A stretch of DNA of 64,000 nt from Ascarosepion bandense. Taxonomy: Eukaryota; Mollusca; Cephalopoda; Sepiida; Sepiidae. Position numbers and translations under genes: made by a program. Of the stretch, positions 32,468-42,024 are shown in pieces. Positions within the stretch are counted from its first letter, which is position 1. Every line of letters begins with the position of its first letter. The notes under the pieces are model-generated. The model saw only the letters and a list, made by a program, of their open reading frames with translations, was not told the DNA's origin and searched no databases. The stretch spans positions 6,286,501 through 6,350,500 of the forward strand of contig JBBBDQ010000346.1 of NCBI GenBank assembly GCA_037127315.1, in the 5' to 3' direction.

Positions 32468-32725
32468 TTAGGCAGCAAAATTTTTTTAGACAAGTCAGAT
32501 TAAATAAATTGCAAGCATTGTGTCAGCTTAATTATAATAAGATCCGTTCATACTCACGGATAATTTTTCGCGTATTATAATTGAAAGATGTAAGAAATTA
32601 ACTGCAATGATGACAGATGATTTTATTATTCATTTCTCGATGTACTAAAGTACTTTCAATCTATTTAGGAGATCATCTTCAGGAGTGTGACTTATGGTAA
32701 CAAAAAATAACAGCAAAACTGTGTT
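32384..32725 (+). mobile_element. Dispersed repeat family E, second copy
   Basis: (AT)n(GT)n tract 32384-32467, then TTTAGGCAGCAAAATTTTTTT, GACAAGTCAGATTAAATAAA and TTGAAAGATGTAAGAAAT, matching 26626-26935 in order, and ending in GGTAACAAAAAATAACAGC. Confidence 0.55.
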
Positions 32726-33026
32726 GCTAAATTGACAAATTCACAAGTTGACAAATTGCTTAGCGTTCATTAGAACGTGAAAACTATCCAAAGTAATTTT
32801 TTTATGTTGTAATATCATGGTCATGCACGTGTTAAAGCATGAAAAAACTGCTCTTTCTAGAAACATTTTAAAACATTGCTACATTATTCATAGCTGATTC
32901 TATTAATTGACGGCTTAAGTTTTTTCATGAATATTGCCTCGAGAATCTGTAGTTTGATCTTATTTTCTTGATGTAGAATAATTGATACATATATCAACAC
33001 ATAACAATAAAATATATATTTAAAAA

Positions 33027-33029
<3 letters not shown>
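32726..33029. other. Unassigned sequence
   Basis: Nothing recognised. Confidence 0.35.
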
Positions 33030-33063
<34 letters not shown>

Positions 33064-33064
33064 C

Positions 33065-33097
<33 letters not shown>

Positions 33098-33113
33098 TGT
33101 GTACACCCTCATG

Positions 33114-33158
<45 letters not shown>
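33030..33158. repeat. (TAGA)n and (AT)n microsatellites
   Basis: About 16 TAGA units (33030-33096) with one variant, then a 20-base spacer and (AT)n to 33157, just upstream of Gypsy copy 2. Confidence 0.9.
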
Positions 33159-33160
<2 letters not shown>

Positions 33161-33173
33161 ATGACAAGGTACA

Positions 33174-33507
33174 TGTCATGGTGGCATTACCCATTACAAC
33201 GGTTTGAACTCTTCCTACAACTTCATATACATCCCCTCACAAGAGGAGAGCAGATCAAGAAATCAGAGATTCGCAGGAGATCTGCATAAACAGATCAGCA
33301 GAGAGCGATAGGCAGATTTAGCCATGACTGCTACCGTACGACAATTGCCCGTCCCAGTTATAGCATGACTTCCTAACCCGTATTTATTCGTTCTACTAAC
33401 AGAGTTCCACTTTTTTGTATTTTACTGTGTTAATACATATTCGTTATTTCCTATTTTGGTTCTTGTTATCTTATTTTCTTGCTGGTCTCTTAAGCGAGCC
33501 GACGACA
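33174..33507 (+). repeat. 5' LTR of Gypsy copy 2
   Basis: A complete 334-base LTR from TGTCATGGTGGCATT to GCCGACGACA. It serves as the reference for the solo LTR at 48011 and the interrupted LTR at 19544. A TATA-like TTAATACATATT near 33430 lies where a core promoter could be, but this is only a suggestion. Confidence 0.9.
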
Positions 33508-33780
33508 AATGGCGACGAAGAATCGAATAAAGTCACGCGGGGAGGATTAAAAAAGAAAAATACGTTTTTCACGTCAGTCGCCCACGTGAAATGGCAAACA
33601 AATACACGCAAAGAGATATAAAAAAAAGAAAAGAAATATAGTGTCCCACAAGACAAGGGGCTACGAAGACCCAAAAAAATCCACGCGAAGTTATAAGTAA
33701 GAAAAACATCGTCCCACGACAAGTGACGACGAAATATTCAGAAAATTACGCGGAGATAAAGGAATTTTTCAACAACAGTC
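33496..33780 (+). promoter_or_regulatory. Primer-binding site and four LTR-junction-like units, Gypsy copy 2
   Basis: The LTR end plus primer-binding sequence (GACGACAAATGGCGACGAAG) is followed by three further, diverging copies of the same junction at about 33577, 33643 and 33711 (for example GTCCCACGACAAGTGACGAC). Each is accompanied by an ACGCG block. Spacings are 81, 66 and 68 bases. Copy 1 has two units. Confidence 0.65.
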
Positions 33781-33939
33781 ACAACAACAAAAAGCGATGA
33801 AGACACTGAAGAATTTACGTTTTTGAATTGCAGTCGTCATACGAAGGCGACAGGTTTAAATAAAATATCTCCCTGCACAATTACGTAAAGAATAAAAAAC
33901 AGTTTTTCTTTTCTACTCCTCACAGAAATAAGAAAAAAG

Positions 33940-34900
33940 GGTTTTCAAGAAGCATCGTTGAACCGTTGAAAAAGCCATTCTAATTCCAACAAAGATTAGA
34001 ACAGAAACAAATAGAAATGCAGCAAAAAAAGACACATAGAATTACAAGAATTTAGTACTAAAAGTAATAAACAACAAGGGAGAGTACAGCGCAAAAGAGT
34101 CTACATTTTCTCAGAACGCAATATGGAACTCAACTGAAAATTTCACATACTCTCCTGACGATGATAAAACCTTCGAAGAATACTTTAGAAGATACAATTT
34201 TTTTTTTAAAAAATCACTGCGAGACATGGTCAGACACAAAGAAATTGAGGTTATTAAGAAAATAGGGGATTTCCGAACATACAAAAAAGATGGAAATGCT
34301 TCAAACTAACTACGAATGACAACGAAGACTACACCACATTCGCAGCAATTGTAAATAAACACTGTGATGATTGTAAACTATCAGAGCTCTCGTCAGACAA
34401 TTTCAAGTGTTTAATTTTTGTCCCAGGACTAGTATCAACAAAAGACTCCGAAATGAGAAAAAGAATTCTAACAAAACTGCAAAAGGAGCCAGAACTAACG
34501 TTGCAAAAACTAGCAGAAGTTTGTCAGAGGTGTTTAAGTTTTAAAACGACTAAAGCGACATAGAAGATTCGGGCGTCGCACATACACAAAAAGTAAATAG
34601 AAAGACATATTTGCAACCTTCCTCCCCAAAATAACCAAAACAGAAATACACAATTTTACCCTCCTCAGACAAAAAATCAAAAACAAGTACGAATTAAAAG
34701 AAGACCTTCTCCTATTCCATGTTATAGATGTGGAGCTCTTCACTGCTACAAAGACTGCATGTATCGTTATAAAAACTATTCAGCATGTAACAGAATCGGA
34801 CACAAAGGTTCTCATTGCAGAACTGCAAATGGAAACAGAAGCAGGGTAAATGCTGTCAACACGGAAGATGAAGACGAAGTAAACAGAGCAAAATACGTTG
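33940..34900 (+). pseudogene. Gypsy copy 2 gag with zinc knuckles, broken
   Basis: The capsid region is frameshifted. The 3' end is better preserved: CYRCGALHCYKDC and CNRIGHKGSHC, two Cys/His knuckles, lie at about 34721-34830, with the second one inside the open stretch 34759-35121. Such knuckles bind the element RNA. Confidence 0.75.
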
Positions 34901-34904
34901 TAGC

Positions 34905-35121
34905 AGAAATTCTAAACAAAAGAATCAAATTACAACTAGATTCAGGCTCCGATTTGACTATTATCAGTTTGCAAACATGGAGAAAACTAAATAAGCTCAC
35001 CATGCTACGTACATACAAAGTAGCAAGATCAGAAACGGGTAAAAGTATAAAATTCAAAGGAGAGGTAATTACAAAACTATCATTCAACGGAAAAACGAAA
35101 AAGGTTAAAATGTTCGTTTAA
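34905..35121 (+). pseudogene. Gypsy copy 2 protease
   Basis: LQLDSGSDLTIISLQTW contains the DSG active-site motif of retropepsins. The frame is open from the zinc knuckle to 35121 and then stops early. Confidence 0.75.
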
Positions 35122-35379
35122 ACATACCGAAAACGTTTTCAGTACTGATTGGATGCAAAAATTTGACTTATGAGACTTACTTACTTAATACTTTTTGCCA
35201 GAAAGGTGAAAGTGAACCAACAGAAGCAGAAAAATTAAAAGGAAAATTATAAGAAAAGTCCCCCGACGTTTTTTCACTAGGACTTGGTAGATGTCAAAAG
35301 TTAACAGCAAAAAATAGAACTTAAAGATGGCGCCCAACCAATATTCAGAAAGAAACGAAATGTTTCCTTCGCATAAATA

Positions 35380-36540
35380 AAAAAATTGATAAGGAACTGG
35401 ATAGGCTTGTAGAAACAGGGATATTATCAAATGTAGAATTTAGCCAGTGGGTCGCGTCGACCGTCTATGTTGCAATCAGTTGAAATTCGTGTTTGCGCTG
35501 ATTTTTCAACAGGTCTTAACAATGAAATAAAGGATTACCACTACCCGCTTCCAAGCCCAGTGGAAGTGTTCACAAGATTAAATACTTTTCAAAAATTGAT
35601 CTAAGCGGGGCCTATTTACAGGTGCCAGTGGATGAGGAGACTTCTAAGCTACTATGCATTAACATACACAAGGGATTGTATAGATTTCAAAGGCTAGCTT
35701 TCAGAATTAAAGTAGCACCAGCGATTTTCCAACAAACGTTGGATTCAATGTTAGATGGATTAGAATTCGCTATAGCATATCTAGACAACATAGTAACAAA
35801 GAGCTATAGCGTGGAACACCATGCGAAACACATTCAGGAAGTGTTTATGCGAATCCAAAGCTATGGATTCAAAGTTAAAGAACAAAAGTGCGGCTTTTTT
35901 CAAAAAGAAATTAAATACCTAGCGTACATTATAAAAATGGATGAAAGAAGGCCGAGAAATATCGCGGAATTTCAAAGTTTCCTAGGATCGGTAAATTACC
36001 AGGAATTCATTGTCAATATGCATAAATTGCGTGCTCCATTAAATGAATTACACGAAAAAGAAAAGGAATGGCGTTGTACAACACAATGCCAAGAAGCGTT
36101 TGAAAAAATGTTTATGGCATTAACGTCAGACTTGTTTTTGACACACTACAATTCACATCTAGAACTAATAATAACGAGTGGTGCCGGCTCGTATGGCGTA
36201 GGTGCTTGTCTATAACACAAAATGTAGTACGGAAATAAAAGACCGATTGCACACGCTTCGAGAACACTATTACTAGCGGGAAAAATAAAACTATTCACAA
36301 ATCGAGAAAGAGGCTCCAGGAATCCTATTTGCTGTAACCAGATTTCGCAGATACATTTACGGAAGACATCTTACTCTGTAGAGTGATCATAAACTGTTGT
36401 TGACAATTTTCTGTTCGAAGAAAGACTTACAAACATATACAGCAAACAGGATGTTACGATGGGGAACATATTACTTAACTCCGACTTCAAATTGGAATAC
36501 CTGCTTTCCAACAAGATTGGACACGCAGACGGGTTATAAA
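35380..36540 (+). pseudogene. Gypsy copy 2 reverse transcriptase and RNase H, broken
   Basis: The longest open piece is 35622-36215 (197 codons), with RFQRLAFRIKVAPAIFQQ, the YLDN variant of the catalytic YLDD motif (35778-35789) and FLGSVNYQEF of the RT-RNase H connection. The RNase H start at about 36175 reads TSGAGSYG, where copy 1 has ASDASKYG; the first catalytic Asp is therefore lost here. Stops continue to HADGL near 36520. Confidence 0.8.
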
Positions 36541-36545
36541 GATTA

Positions 36546-37840
36546 GTGCCAAAGAATAATGAACAGATGAAAGACTCAGTAATAGCGGCACTACAATCAG
36601 AAGGCGAAATTAGGACAGCACTGGGAAACACAGAACGCGAGCTGCCAGTGATGTTACTAGATATTAGGAACCATGCAGCAAAGGACGACTTCATTAAAAG
36701 TACGAAGGAAAAAATAAAAAGAAGAGACAGTAGTCTCTCCGAGATTTTTTCGCTTTGCGACAACGTACTAATGTACAATGAGAGAGTCATAATACTTAAG
36801 ACACCACAGAAAAGAATACTAAAGGATTTTCATATGGGACATCCTGGAAAAAATCGTATGAAAGCTTTAATGAGAAGCTACGTTTATTAGAAAAATATTG
36901 ATGAAGACATTATTCAAATGGTAGAAAAATGTAAGGGTTGCACTCTAGCTGCCAGAGCACCCCCAGTAATACAAAAACCTTGGCCGAAAAGTGATCGACC
37001 ATGGTCCAGGATCCACGTAGATTATGCCGGACCTACACGGATTTTATTATTTAATCTCGCTAGACTGCTACAGTAAGTGGCCAGAATTTTTCGCTACCAC
37101 TATGAAACGGCAGAATATACTGTTAACTGTCTACATGAACTCTTTGCAAGGTTCGGTGTAGTAGATTGTCTGGTGACAGACAACGGAACACAATTCACGT
37201 CGAAAAACCTCCAGGAGTTCTTTGAGATGTTCCGAGTTAACCACATAAAAACTCCACCGTATCACCCACGTTCGAATAATAAAACTGAGAAATTTGTGGA
37301 CACCCTAAAAAGAGCATTAAAAAAGGCATACAGGATACCAACTGTTATGTTTTTAACATGACAAAATAAAACGGTTATGGAAAAATTACACACTCCCCGA
37401 GTATTGGAAATAACTAGGGAATTTATTTTTGTGGAAACATGAGTACAGCGAACAGTTGTTGGTGTTAAATAACGATGTGTTTATAGAAAGCTTTTGGAAA
37501 GTTCTGCACGCCATGCTTCGGGCTTCTACCGGAAGTCCCTTCTTTTTGTCTCCCAGCATGCACCTAATAGCTGGTGAACAGACTCCCTTGAATGGTCCAG
37601 AGGAGATAAATTTTGACCCTTTTTTTTTATTGTGATCGTAATACCAACAGAGAAAGCACTGCAACAGTTTCTACAGGTGTATAGAATTATCCCAAATAAT
37701 AATACACCATCAGGACTGTCACCGGCGGAGGTGATGTTTGCGAGAAAAATAAAATCTCTATTCGAAAAATTACTGCCAAAGCTAAACAAAAAAAAAAAAA
37801 AAAACAGCCACGGTCATTCGTACCTTCAGATCAGGAGAAA
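36546..37840 (+). pseudogene. Gypsy copy 2 integrase, broken and interrupted
   Basis: Open pieces at 36546-36890 (zinc-binding HMGHPGKN block) and 37077-37361 (VTDNGTQFTS with a catalytic Asp, then HPRSNNKTEKFVDT with the Glu) belong to one integrase. A TAG near 36888 and a frameshift near 37030 separate them. The C-terminal part resumes at 37641 after the inserted 298 bases and ends near the Lys-rich run at 37790. Confidence 0.8.
37343..37640. mobile_element. Unclassified 298-base insertion in the integrase
   Basis: Flanked by ATACCAAC direct repeats (37335-37342 and 37641-37648). Copy 1 is continuous at this point (near 24151). It has no terminal inverted repeats, no poly(A) and no Pol III box that I can recognise. 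It contains a run of T near 37619-37628. An 8-bp duplication would suit hAT or related DNA transposons, but the ends do not confirm this. Confidence 0.7.
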
Positions 37841-37889
37841 AATTATGTTATAAAATAAAAACAATACGTCCTACTGGGAAGCCGGTATA

Positions 37890-38150
37890 ATAACTAATAA
37901 AATCGGAAATTTGCTATACATGATTCAAGATCCAGAATACACACACAGAAGACATAAATCAAATAAAGAAAAGCGGTTGGAAGAAACCAACAGTACACCA
38001 CAAGTAGAAGAAATTGTGGACACGATCTTTGATACATTCAAGTTACAAAAACTTAACACAGTACCGGAAGCTAGAAAATCTGGTAGGAAATGGAAGCTCA
38101 TCGAACAGTTGATGATAAATCATAAAAGGAAGAGATATTAAAGCTCCATA
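37890..38150 (+). pseudogene. Gypsy copy 2, 3' end of pol
   Basis: Open from 37911 to 38141: a THRRHKSNKEKRL stretch, acidic VEEIVDTIFDTFKLQ, and basic SGRKWKL. Counterpart of 24430-24680; no domain recognised. Confidence 0.6.
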
Positions 38151-38154
38151 AAGC

Positions 38155-38550
38155 GTTACAGAAAGATACGTTGCTTACGGGGGTAGTGAGGGACGCGTTC
38201 CCTAGCCTCACTATCACTCCCCCGGTCATGGGGCGCTGCCGCAAGCCTCGGGGGCGACCGAAATTCCTGCTCGAATGTGCGGAGGCCCTAAGGGCCATTC
38301 CACGGTCTAGTGACCTTTCTCAGCCTAGGAAAGTCTTCTATTAGGGATTAGTGGCGGGCGTCGTGAAGGATCCACTACGTGAATCGCTCGGCATGTCGGA
38401 GGATGAGTTTCGCTTGCATTGGTCTTGGGCGCCAGGTTCGGATTATCTCAGCAACCCTGAGTTTACTCTGACTTGGCGATTAGCTCGGAATCGGTTGTCT
38501 CTCAATGACGTGCGTTATTAAAGCTTCGTAAGTAGAGACAAAAATTGGGA
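38155..38550 (+). mobile_element. GC-rich LINE-like coding fragment
   Basis: Distinctly GC-rich against its surroundings. One frame reads from about 38226 (MGRCRKPRGRPKF) to 38547 with only two stops. It includes KDPLRESLGMSEDEF and TWRLARNRLSLND, the latter like the zinc-region segment at the C-terminus of many LINE reverse transcriptases. It sits between the Gypsy coding region and the truncated 3' LTR. No poly(A) or target duplication was found. Confidence 0.5.
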
Positions 38551-38677
38551 GTATTTATTCGTTCTACCAACAGAGTTCCACGTATTGTATTTAGCTGTGT
38601 TAATATGCATTCGTTATTTCTTATTTTGGTTGATGTTGTATTTTCTTCTTGCTGGAATCTTACCCTGCTCCACGACA
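38551..38677 (+). repeat. 3' LTR of Gypsy copy 2 (first ~200 bases missing)
   Basis: Matches the LTR from GTATTTATTCGTTCTACC to CTCCACGACA, including CAGAGTTCCACGTATT and ATTTCTTATTTTGGT blocks. Confidence 0.85.
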
Positions 38678-38682
38678 GTATA

Positions 38683-39534
38683 CATATTAAGCATGGACCA
38701 AGCGATTCTCCCTGAGAGCAATACACTACGCCTCCTCGGCCTAACCCTCTCCTCAGACCTCAAATGGAACCATTATATTGAATCCATAGCAAAATCTACT
38801 GCTAAGAAGATTGGGTCACTATGTCGATCGAGGAAGTTTTTTCCACCTGAATCCATCCTGCATATATACAAGTCAACCATCCGTCCGTGCATGGAGTACT
38901 GCTGCCATTTATGGTCAGGTGCCCCTGCCGTTCTCCTCAGTGTTCTTGACAAGCTCCGAAGGAGAGTCTGTAATGTGAAAGGTACTGATCTGGCGGCTCG
39001 ACTGCAGCCACTTCCCCATCGTCGAAATGTGGCCTCCCTTTGTCTGTTCTATAAATACTTTCATGGCTTCTGCTCAGACGAACTTAAGTCACTGATGCCT
39101 CCTCAACAGGTATTTACTCGTGCAACCAGACTGGCAACTGGGTCCCACCCATTCAGTCAGGTTAGCCAAATGCAGACGACAGTTCTACTCCTGCAGCTTC
39201 TTCTCTCGCACTTCCCGCCTGTGGAACTCGCTCCCGTATTCTTGCTTTCCTGACGGCTACAACCTCCAGAAATTTAAATGCAAAGTCAATACTCATCTAC
39301 TAACCACTAACTACTAACCACTGGACTCTAGCTCTCTCCCCACCCCCGTATAACCTTCCCTTTCTCTCCACCTATGTATCTGTCATCGCACCTGCTTTCT
39401 CAGCTTTCTATTGTTCCTTTCTAACTAGTTTGTACTCCTCACTCTTTTCTAATTAATCTTTTTACATTTATGTAGCCCCCTGCACATCAGTGGCGTTTCC
39501 GCCTTGCTCGGGGTGAAATGATTAAAAAAAAAAT
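38683..39534 (+). mobile_element. LINE family J, 5'-truncated copy with one frameshift
   Basis: Directly follows the Gypsy 3' LTR. The frame runs LPESNTLRLLGLTLSSDLKW to about 39160, then moves into a second frame (FFSRTSRLWNSLPYSCFPD) ending at 39317, so one small indel separates them. The 3' UTR contains GTAGCCCCCTGCACATCAGTGG and GCCTTGCTCGGGGTGAAATG, and a poly(A) follows at 39526. Confidence 0.8.
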
Positions 39535-39744
39535 TCTCAAAGTAGTAATACTGATAGGAAGAGGAGTAAAGTTTATATTCTTGTCGAGACATACATTCTC
39601 TTTTGGATGGCTCTTAACTTTTAGGAGAGTAGACATTAATTTTCCTGTTAAAAAAAACGAAAGAACTTACAGCGATATCTACTCAAAACGTTTACCTAAT
39701 AAATAGATCGTCTACAGTAATAGAAAATATATGTAGTACAGACT

Positions 39745-39782
<38 letters not shown>

Positions 39783-40283
39783 TTAACACACTAATATACA
39801 TATATAGATAGATACATAGATAGATATGAATAAACTGAGATACATAGATATTTACATAGATAGATAAATAGATGGATAGATAGATGTGAACAGACAGATA
39901 CATACATACATAGATCGATAGATTGATATGAACAGATTGAGATAAATCATGTCCAATAATAAAATGATAAAAAGTTATTTCCTATGAGAAAAAAAAATTT
40001 CCCTGATAGGGAATTAAACTTCAGCTCGCAACCCTATTTTAAAAAACAAATAGCTGTTTGTAATTGGTTGAATATTTCCCCGCATGGAATAGGATAGAAT
40101 CCGGTTCGTTTGAATCTGTATTCTTAAACATGGCTTTCCAAGATCAGGGAATATGTCCATATTATATGTAAGAACCTTCCTTTTGTTTCTTCTTAAACTT
40201 TGCATTCCTATGTAGATATATGTGATATATTATTCTCCTCGTAGGACATGAGTATATATGCATACATATGGTTTAATGTATCT

Positions 40284-40320
<37 letters not shown>
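39535..40320. other. Microsatellite-rich unassigned sequence
   Basis: Holds (GATA)n-like tracts at 39746-39784 and further GATA-rich text to about 39930, and (AT)n at 40287-40321. Between them 40010-40210 has no recognised content, although a GTAAGAACCTTCCTTTTGTTTC block is mirrored on the opposite strand near 45830. Confidence 0.4.
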
Positions 40321-40324
<4 letters not shown>

Positions 40325-40545
40325 ATCAGCAGAGAGATGTGTTTCGCTGTATCACAGCTCATCAGTACGGTTAGACTCCGATTGCTTTTAATCCAGGATT
40401 GACACCCGACCGAATTGGCGCCACTCGGCGATTCTACCTCTGGGCTATGGGCGCTCGGTAGACGAAGGCAGATTTTTTAGCGTGCATATTATCATTATAC
40501 ATGCCCAATAGCCAGAGTGCTCTAATTCATTACTGAATGAGCGAT
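40321..40545 (-). mobile_element. Family F unit, best preserved
   Basis: Reverse-strand unit with the (AT)n tract (40287-40321) at its tail. On the minus strand the order is CATTCAGTAATGAATTAGAG, then a tRNA-like head with TAGCCCAGAGGTAGAATCGCC (A box TAGCCCAGAGG) and GGTGTCAATCCTGG (B box-like), then GCAATCGGAGTCTAACCG and a complete hammerhead. This defines the unit of the tandem array at 3373-4075. Confidence 0.65.
40322..40376 (-). ncRNA. Hammerhead ribozyme-like motif, family F, intact core
   Basis: Minus strand. Outer helix I GTC/GAC (40374-40376 with 40322-40324) is separated by a short internal loop from CCGTA paired with TGCTG (4 of 5, one wobble). The core CTGATGA (40359-40365) is intact, helix II is a perfect GCTGT/ACAGC hairpin (40346-40358), and GAAA (40342-40345) is intact. 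Helix III ACA...TCT has one C-C mismatch, and the cleavage position reads U-C. All invariant core bases are present; whether the weak helix III still allows cleavage is open. Confidence 0.65.
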
Positions 40546-40559
40546 ATATATTTGTAAAG

Positions 40560-40683
40560 AAATTTCTAATTTGAAGACTATAAAGTCTTCAGCTTGAAAT
40601 AAACATCATCACTTGATAAGACACCGGTAGTGTCGAAACAAAATAGCTACTTTTGTAGTGATATTATAACTTATTTATGTTAT

Positions 40684-40731
<48 letters not shown>
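40560..40731 (+). mobile_element. Repeat family I with hammerhead and (AT)n tail
   Basis: A hairpin GAAGACTATAAAGTCTTC, then CAGCTTGAAATAAACATC, the hammerhead-like segment, ATTATAACTTATTTATG and a long (AT)n (40691-40731). The reverse-strand copy at 47776-47925 has the same order, including the (AT)n tail. Confidence 0.6.
40608..40662 (+). ncRNA. Hammerhead ribozyme-like motif, family I
   Basis: Helix I ATCAC (40608-40612) pairs perfectly with GTGAT (40658-40662). The core is TTGATAA (40613-40619) instead of CTGATGA. Helix II GACAC/GTGTC is perfect with loop CGGTA. GAAA (40635-40638) is intact. Helix III ACAAAA/TTTTGT is perfect with a 7-base loop. The cleavage position is U-A (40656-40657). 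The two core changes are C3 to U and G8 to A; these two bases pair in the known three-dimensional structure, so the pair is changed but kept. Confidence 0.7.
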
Positions 40732-40736
<5 letters not shown>

Positions 40737-40739
40737 ATC

Positions 40740-41020
40740 TCTTACTGGTATAAAAGTCTCTCTGATAACAGTATTTTCGCCATTCCTTTATTTTCAGACA
40801 TTCAGTTCACTCTAAAATTACGGTGATATTACATCACAGATACAATACTGCTCATAATGACGAAAATTCACCAGGAAGATTAAATCTCTCTTTCATAGTT
40901 CACTGACAACACAAATGTGAAGTGCTGAAATTTTAAGAAATTCACCAATGAAAGTAAATGCAAAATAATTTCTTTCTTTAATAGGCTTTTTTCCGAGTCG
41001 ATATTTTCTTTTCAGCACAC
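40740..41020. other. Unassigned sequence
   Basis: Nothing recognised. Confidence 0.3.
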
Positions 41021-41022
41021 CA

Positions 41023-41450
41023 TTATATAAATATGTGTACTTGAATTAATAGTAGGAAAACTGAATTTGATCCTGGGACCATGATTAATAACAAATAGTG
41101 TTTGGCAGGCATAGGCGTTGAACGAAGCATAAATTACGAAATTTGATTTTAGGCTTTCTTTTGTTTCCATGTTTCTCTTGTTATGACTTTTTTTAAATAT
41201 CTTTTCCATTACCTTCCGATCAACACTTACTTCTTACATGTCCCTGTTTTCTACATTTCTTTCTTCATCTTCCTCTTTCTTTCCGATCTGTTAAAACGGA
41301 AATACCAGCGCAATGCATGATGGGACATCGAAGCTTTCTGGTGCAATTCATTAAGACTTTGCATGCCATGTTTCTCGACATATACAATTCAATTAAACAA
41401 AGCACAAAATTTAACACTGAAAAACTATAAACATCATCACTATCATTATA
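41023..41450. repeat. Inverted duplicate of 44960-45420, first copy
   Basis: The block 41100-41450 is the reverse complement of sequence at 44985-45330, sharing CATGATGGGACATCGAAG-like, TTTCTCGACATATACAA and ACGAAATTTGATTT-like stretches. The adjoining block TAATAGTAGGAAAA...TTTGATCCTGGG occurs in both copies in the same orientation. The duplication is therefore rearranged, not a simple inversion. Confidence 0.7.
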
Positions 41451-41610
41451 GTGAAAGACTTTTTAATAAAGGGCGAAGCGGTTGACAAAAATCCAGATTT
41501 CGAAATCTTTCATGTTCTCATAATTTAAAAAATACCATCAGTCCTGTTGACAATATTTAATATCATATTGTTGTCTTTTTATTCCCCGAATTTCATTAAT
41601 CAGCCAATTA

Positions 41611-41615
<5 letters not shown>

Positions 41616-41654
<39 letters not shown>

Positions 41655-41811
41655 CGCAGATGCATAAATTTCCTATCTAATCTTTTTCTCTTATGTAGTC
41701 CTCTGTGCATCAGTTACCGCCTTGCTTGGGATGAAACAATTTTAAAAAAGTTAATTTATATTTTTAGGTGGAAAATAAAGTACTTATGTGTGTTTTTATG
41801 CATCTGCCTTG
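41616..41811 (+). mobile_element. LINE family J 3' end with shared downstream flank
   Basis: After an (AT)n (41616-41653) comes TTTCCTATCTAATCTTTTTC, GCATCAGTTACCGCCTTGCTTGGGATGAAA, then AAAAAAGTTAATTTATA and TATGTGTGTTTTTATGCATCT. The same 60 bases beyond the LINE terminus also follow the copy at 43560-43845. Confidence 0.6.
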
Positions 41812-42024
41812 ATCTTGCCCTGACGATCCGTTAGGTGAAACCTAGGTAGGTCCGTTGGCTCTAGGTTAGATTTATTCTTACTTGTTTGCTCTACTGTTGT
41901 ATTGAGCGCTTTAGTGTTAGGGTTCTCGTCTCAGGTTTTTTTCTTTCAAACGAGTACTTTGACGAATGTTCAGATGCTAAGTTTGTTTCTTTTTTGATTT
42001 CCATTTTTCCCCTCCGAGTTTATA
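41812..42024. other. Unassigned sequence
   Basis: GC-richer text near 41815-41880 with no recognised content. Confidence 0.3.

Larger units (their letters stand above)
33174..38677 (+). mobile_element. Gypsy-type LTR retrotransposon, copy 2 (defective)
   Basis: Same family as copy 1, alignable from LTR to LTR. Flanks GTACA (33169-33173) and GTATA (38678-38682) fit a 5-bp duplication with one change. It lacks the three insertions of copy 1 and has its own damage: an unclassified 298-base insertion in the integrase, and replacement of the pol/3' LTR junction by a LINE-like fragment. No frame spans a whole protein. Confidence 0.9.

Noticed and set aside
20402..38141. The Gypsy copies as endogenous retroviruses with an envelope gene
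   Set aside because: No frame with signal peptide, transmembrane segment or envelope-like features lies between integrase and 3' LTR in either copy.
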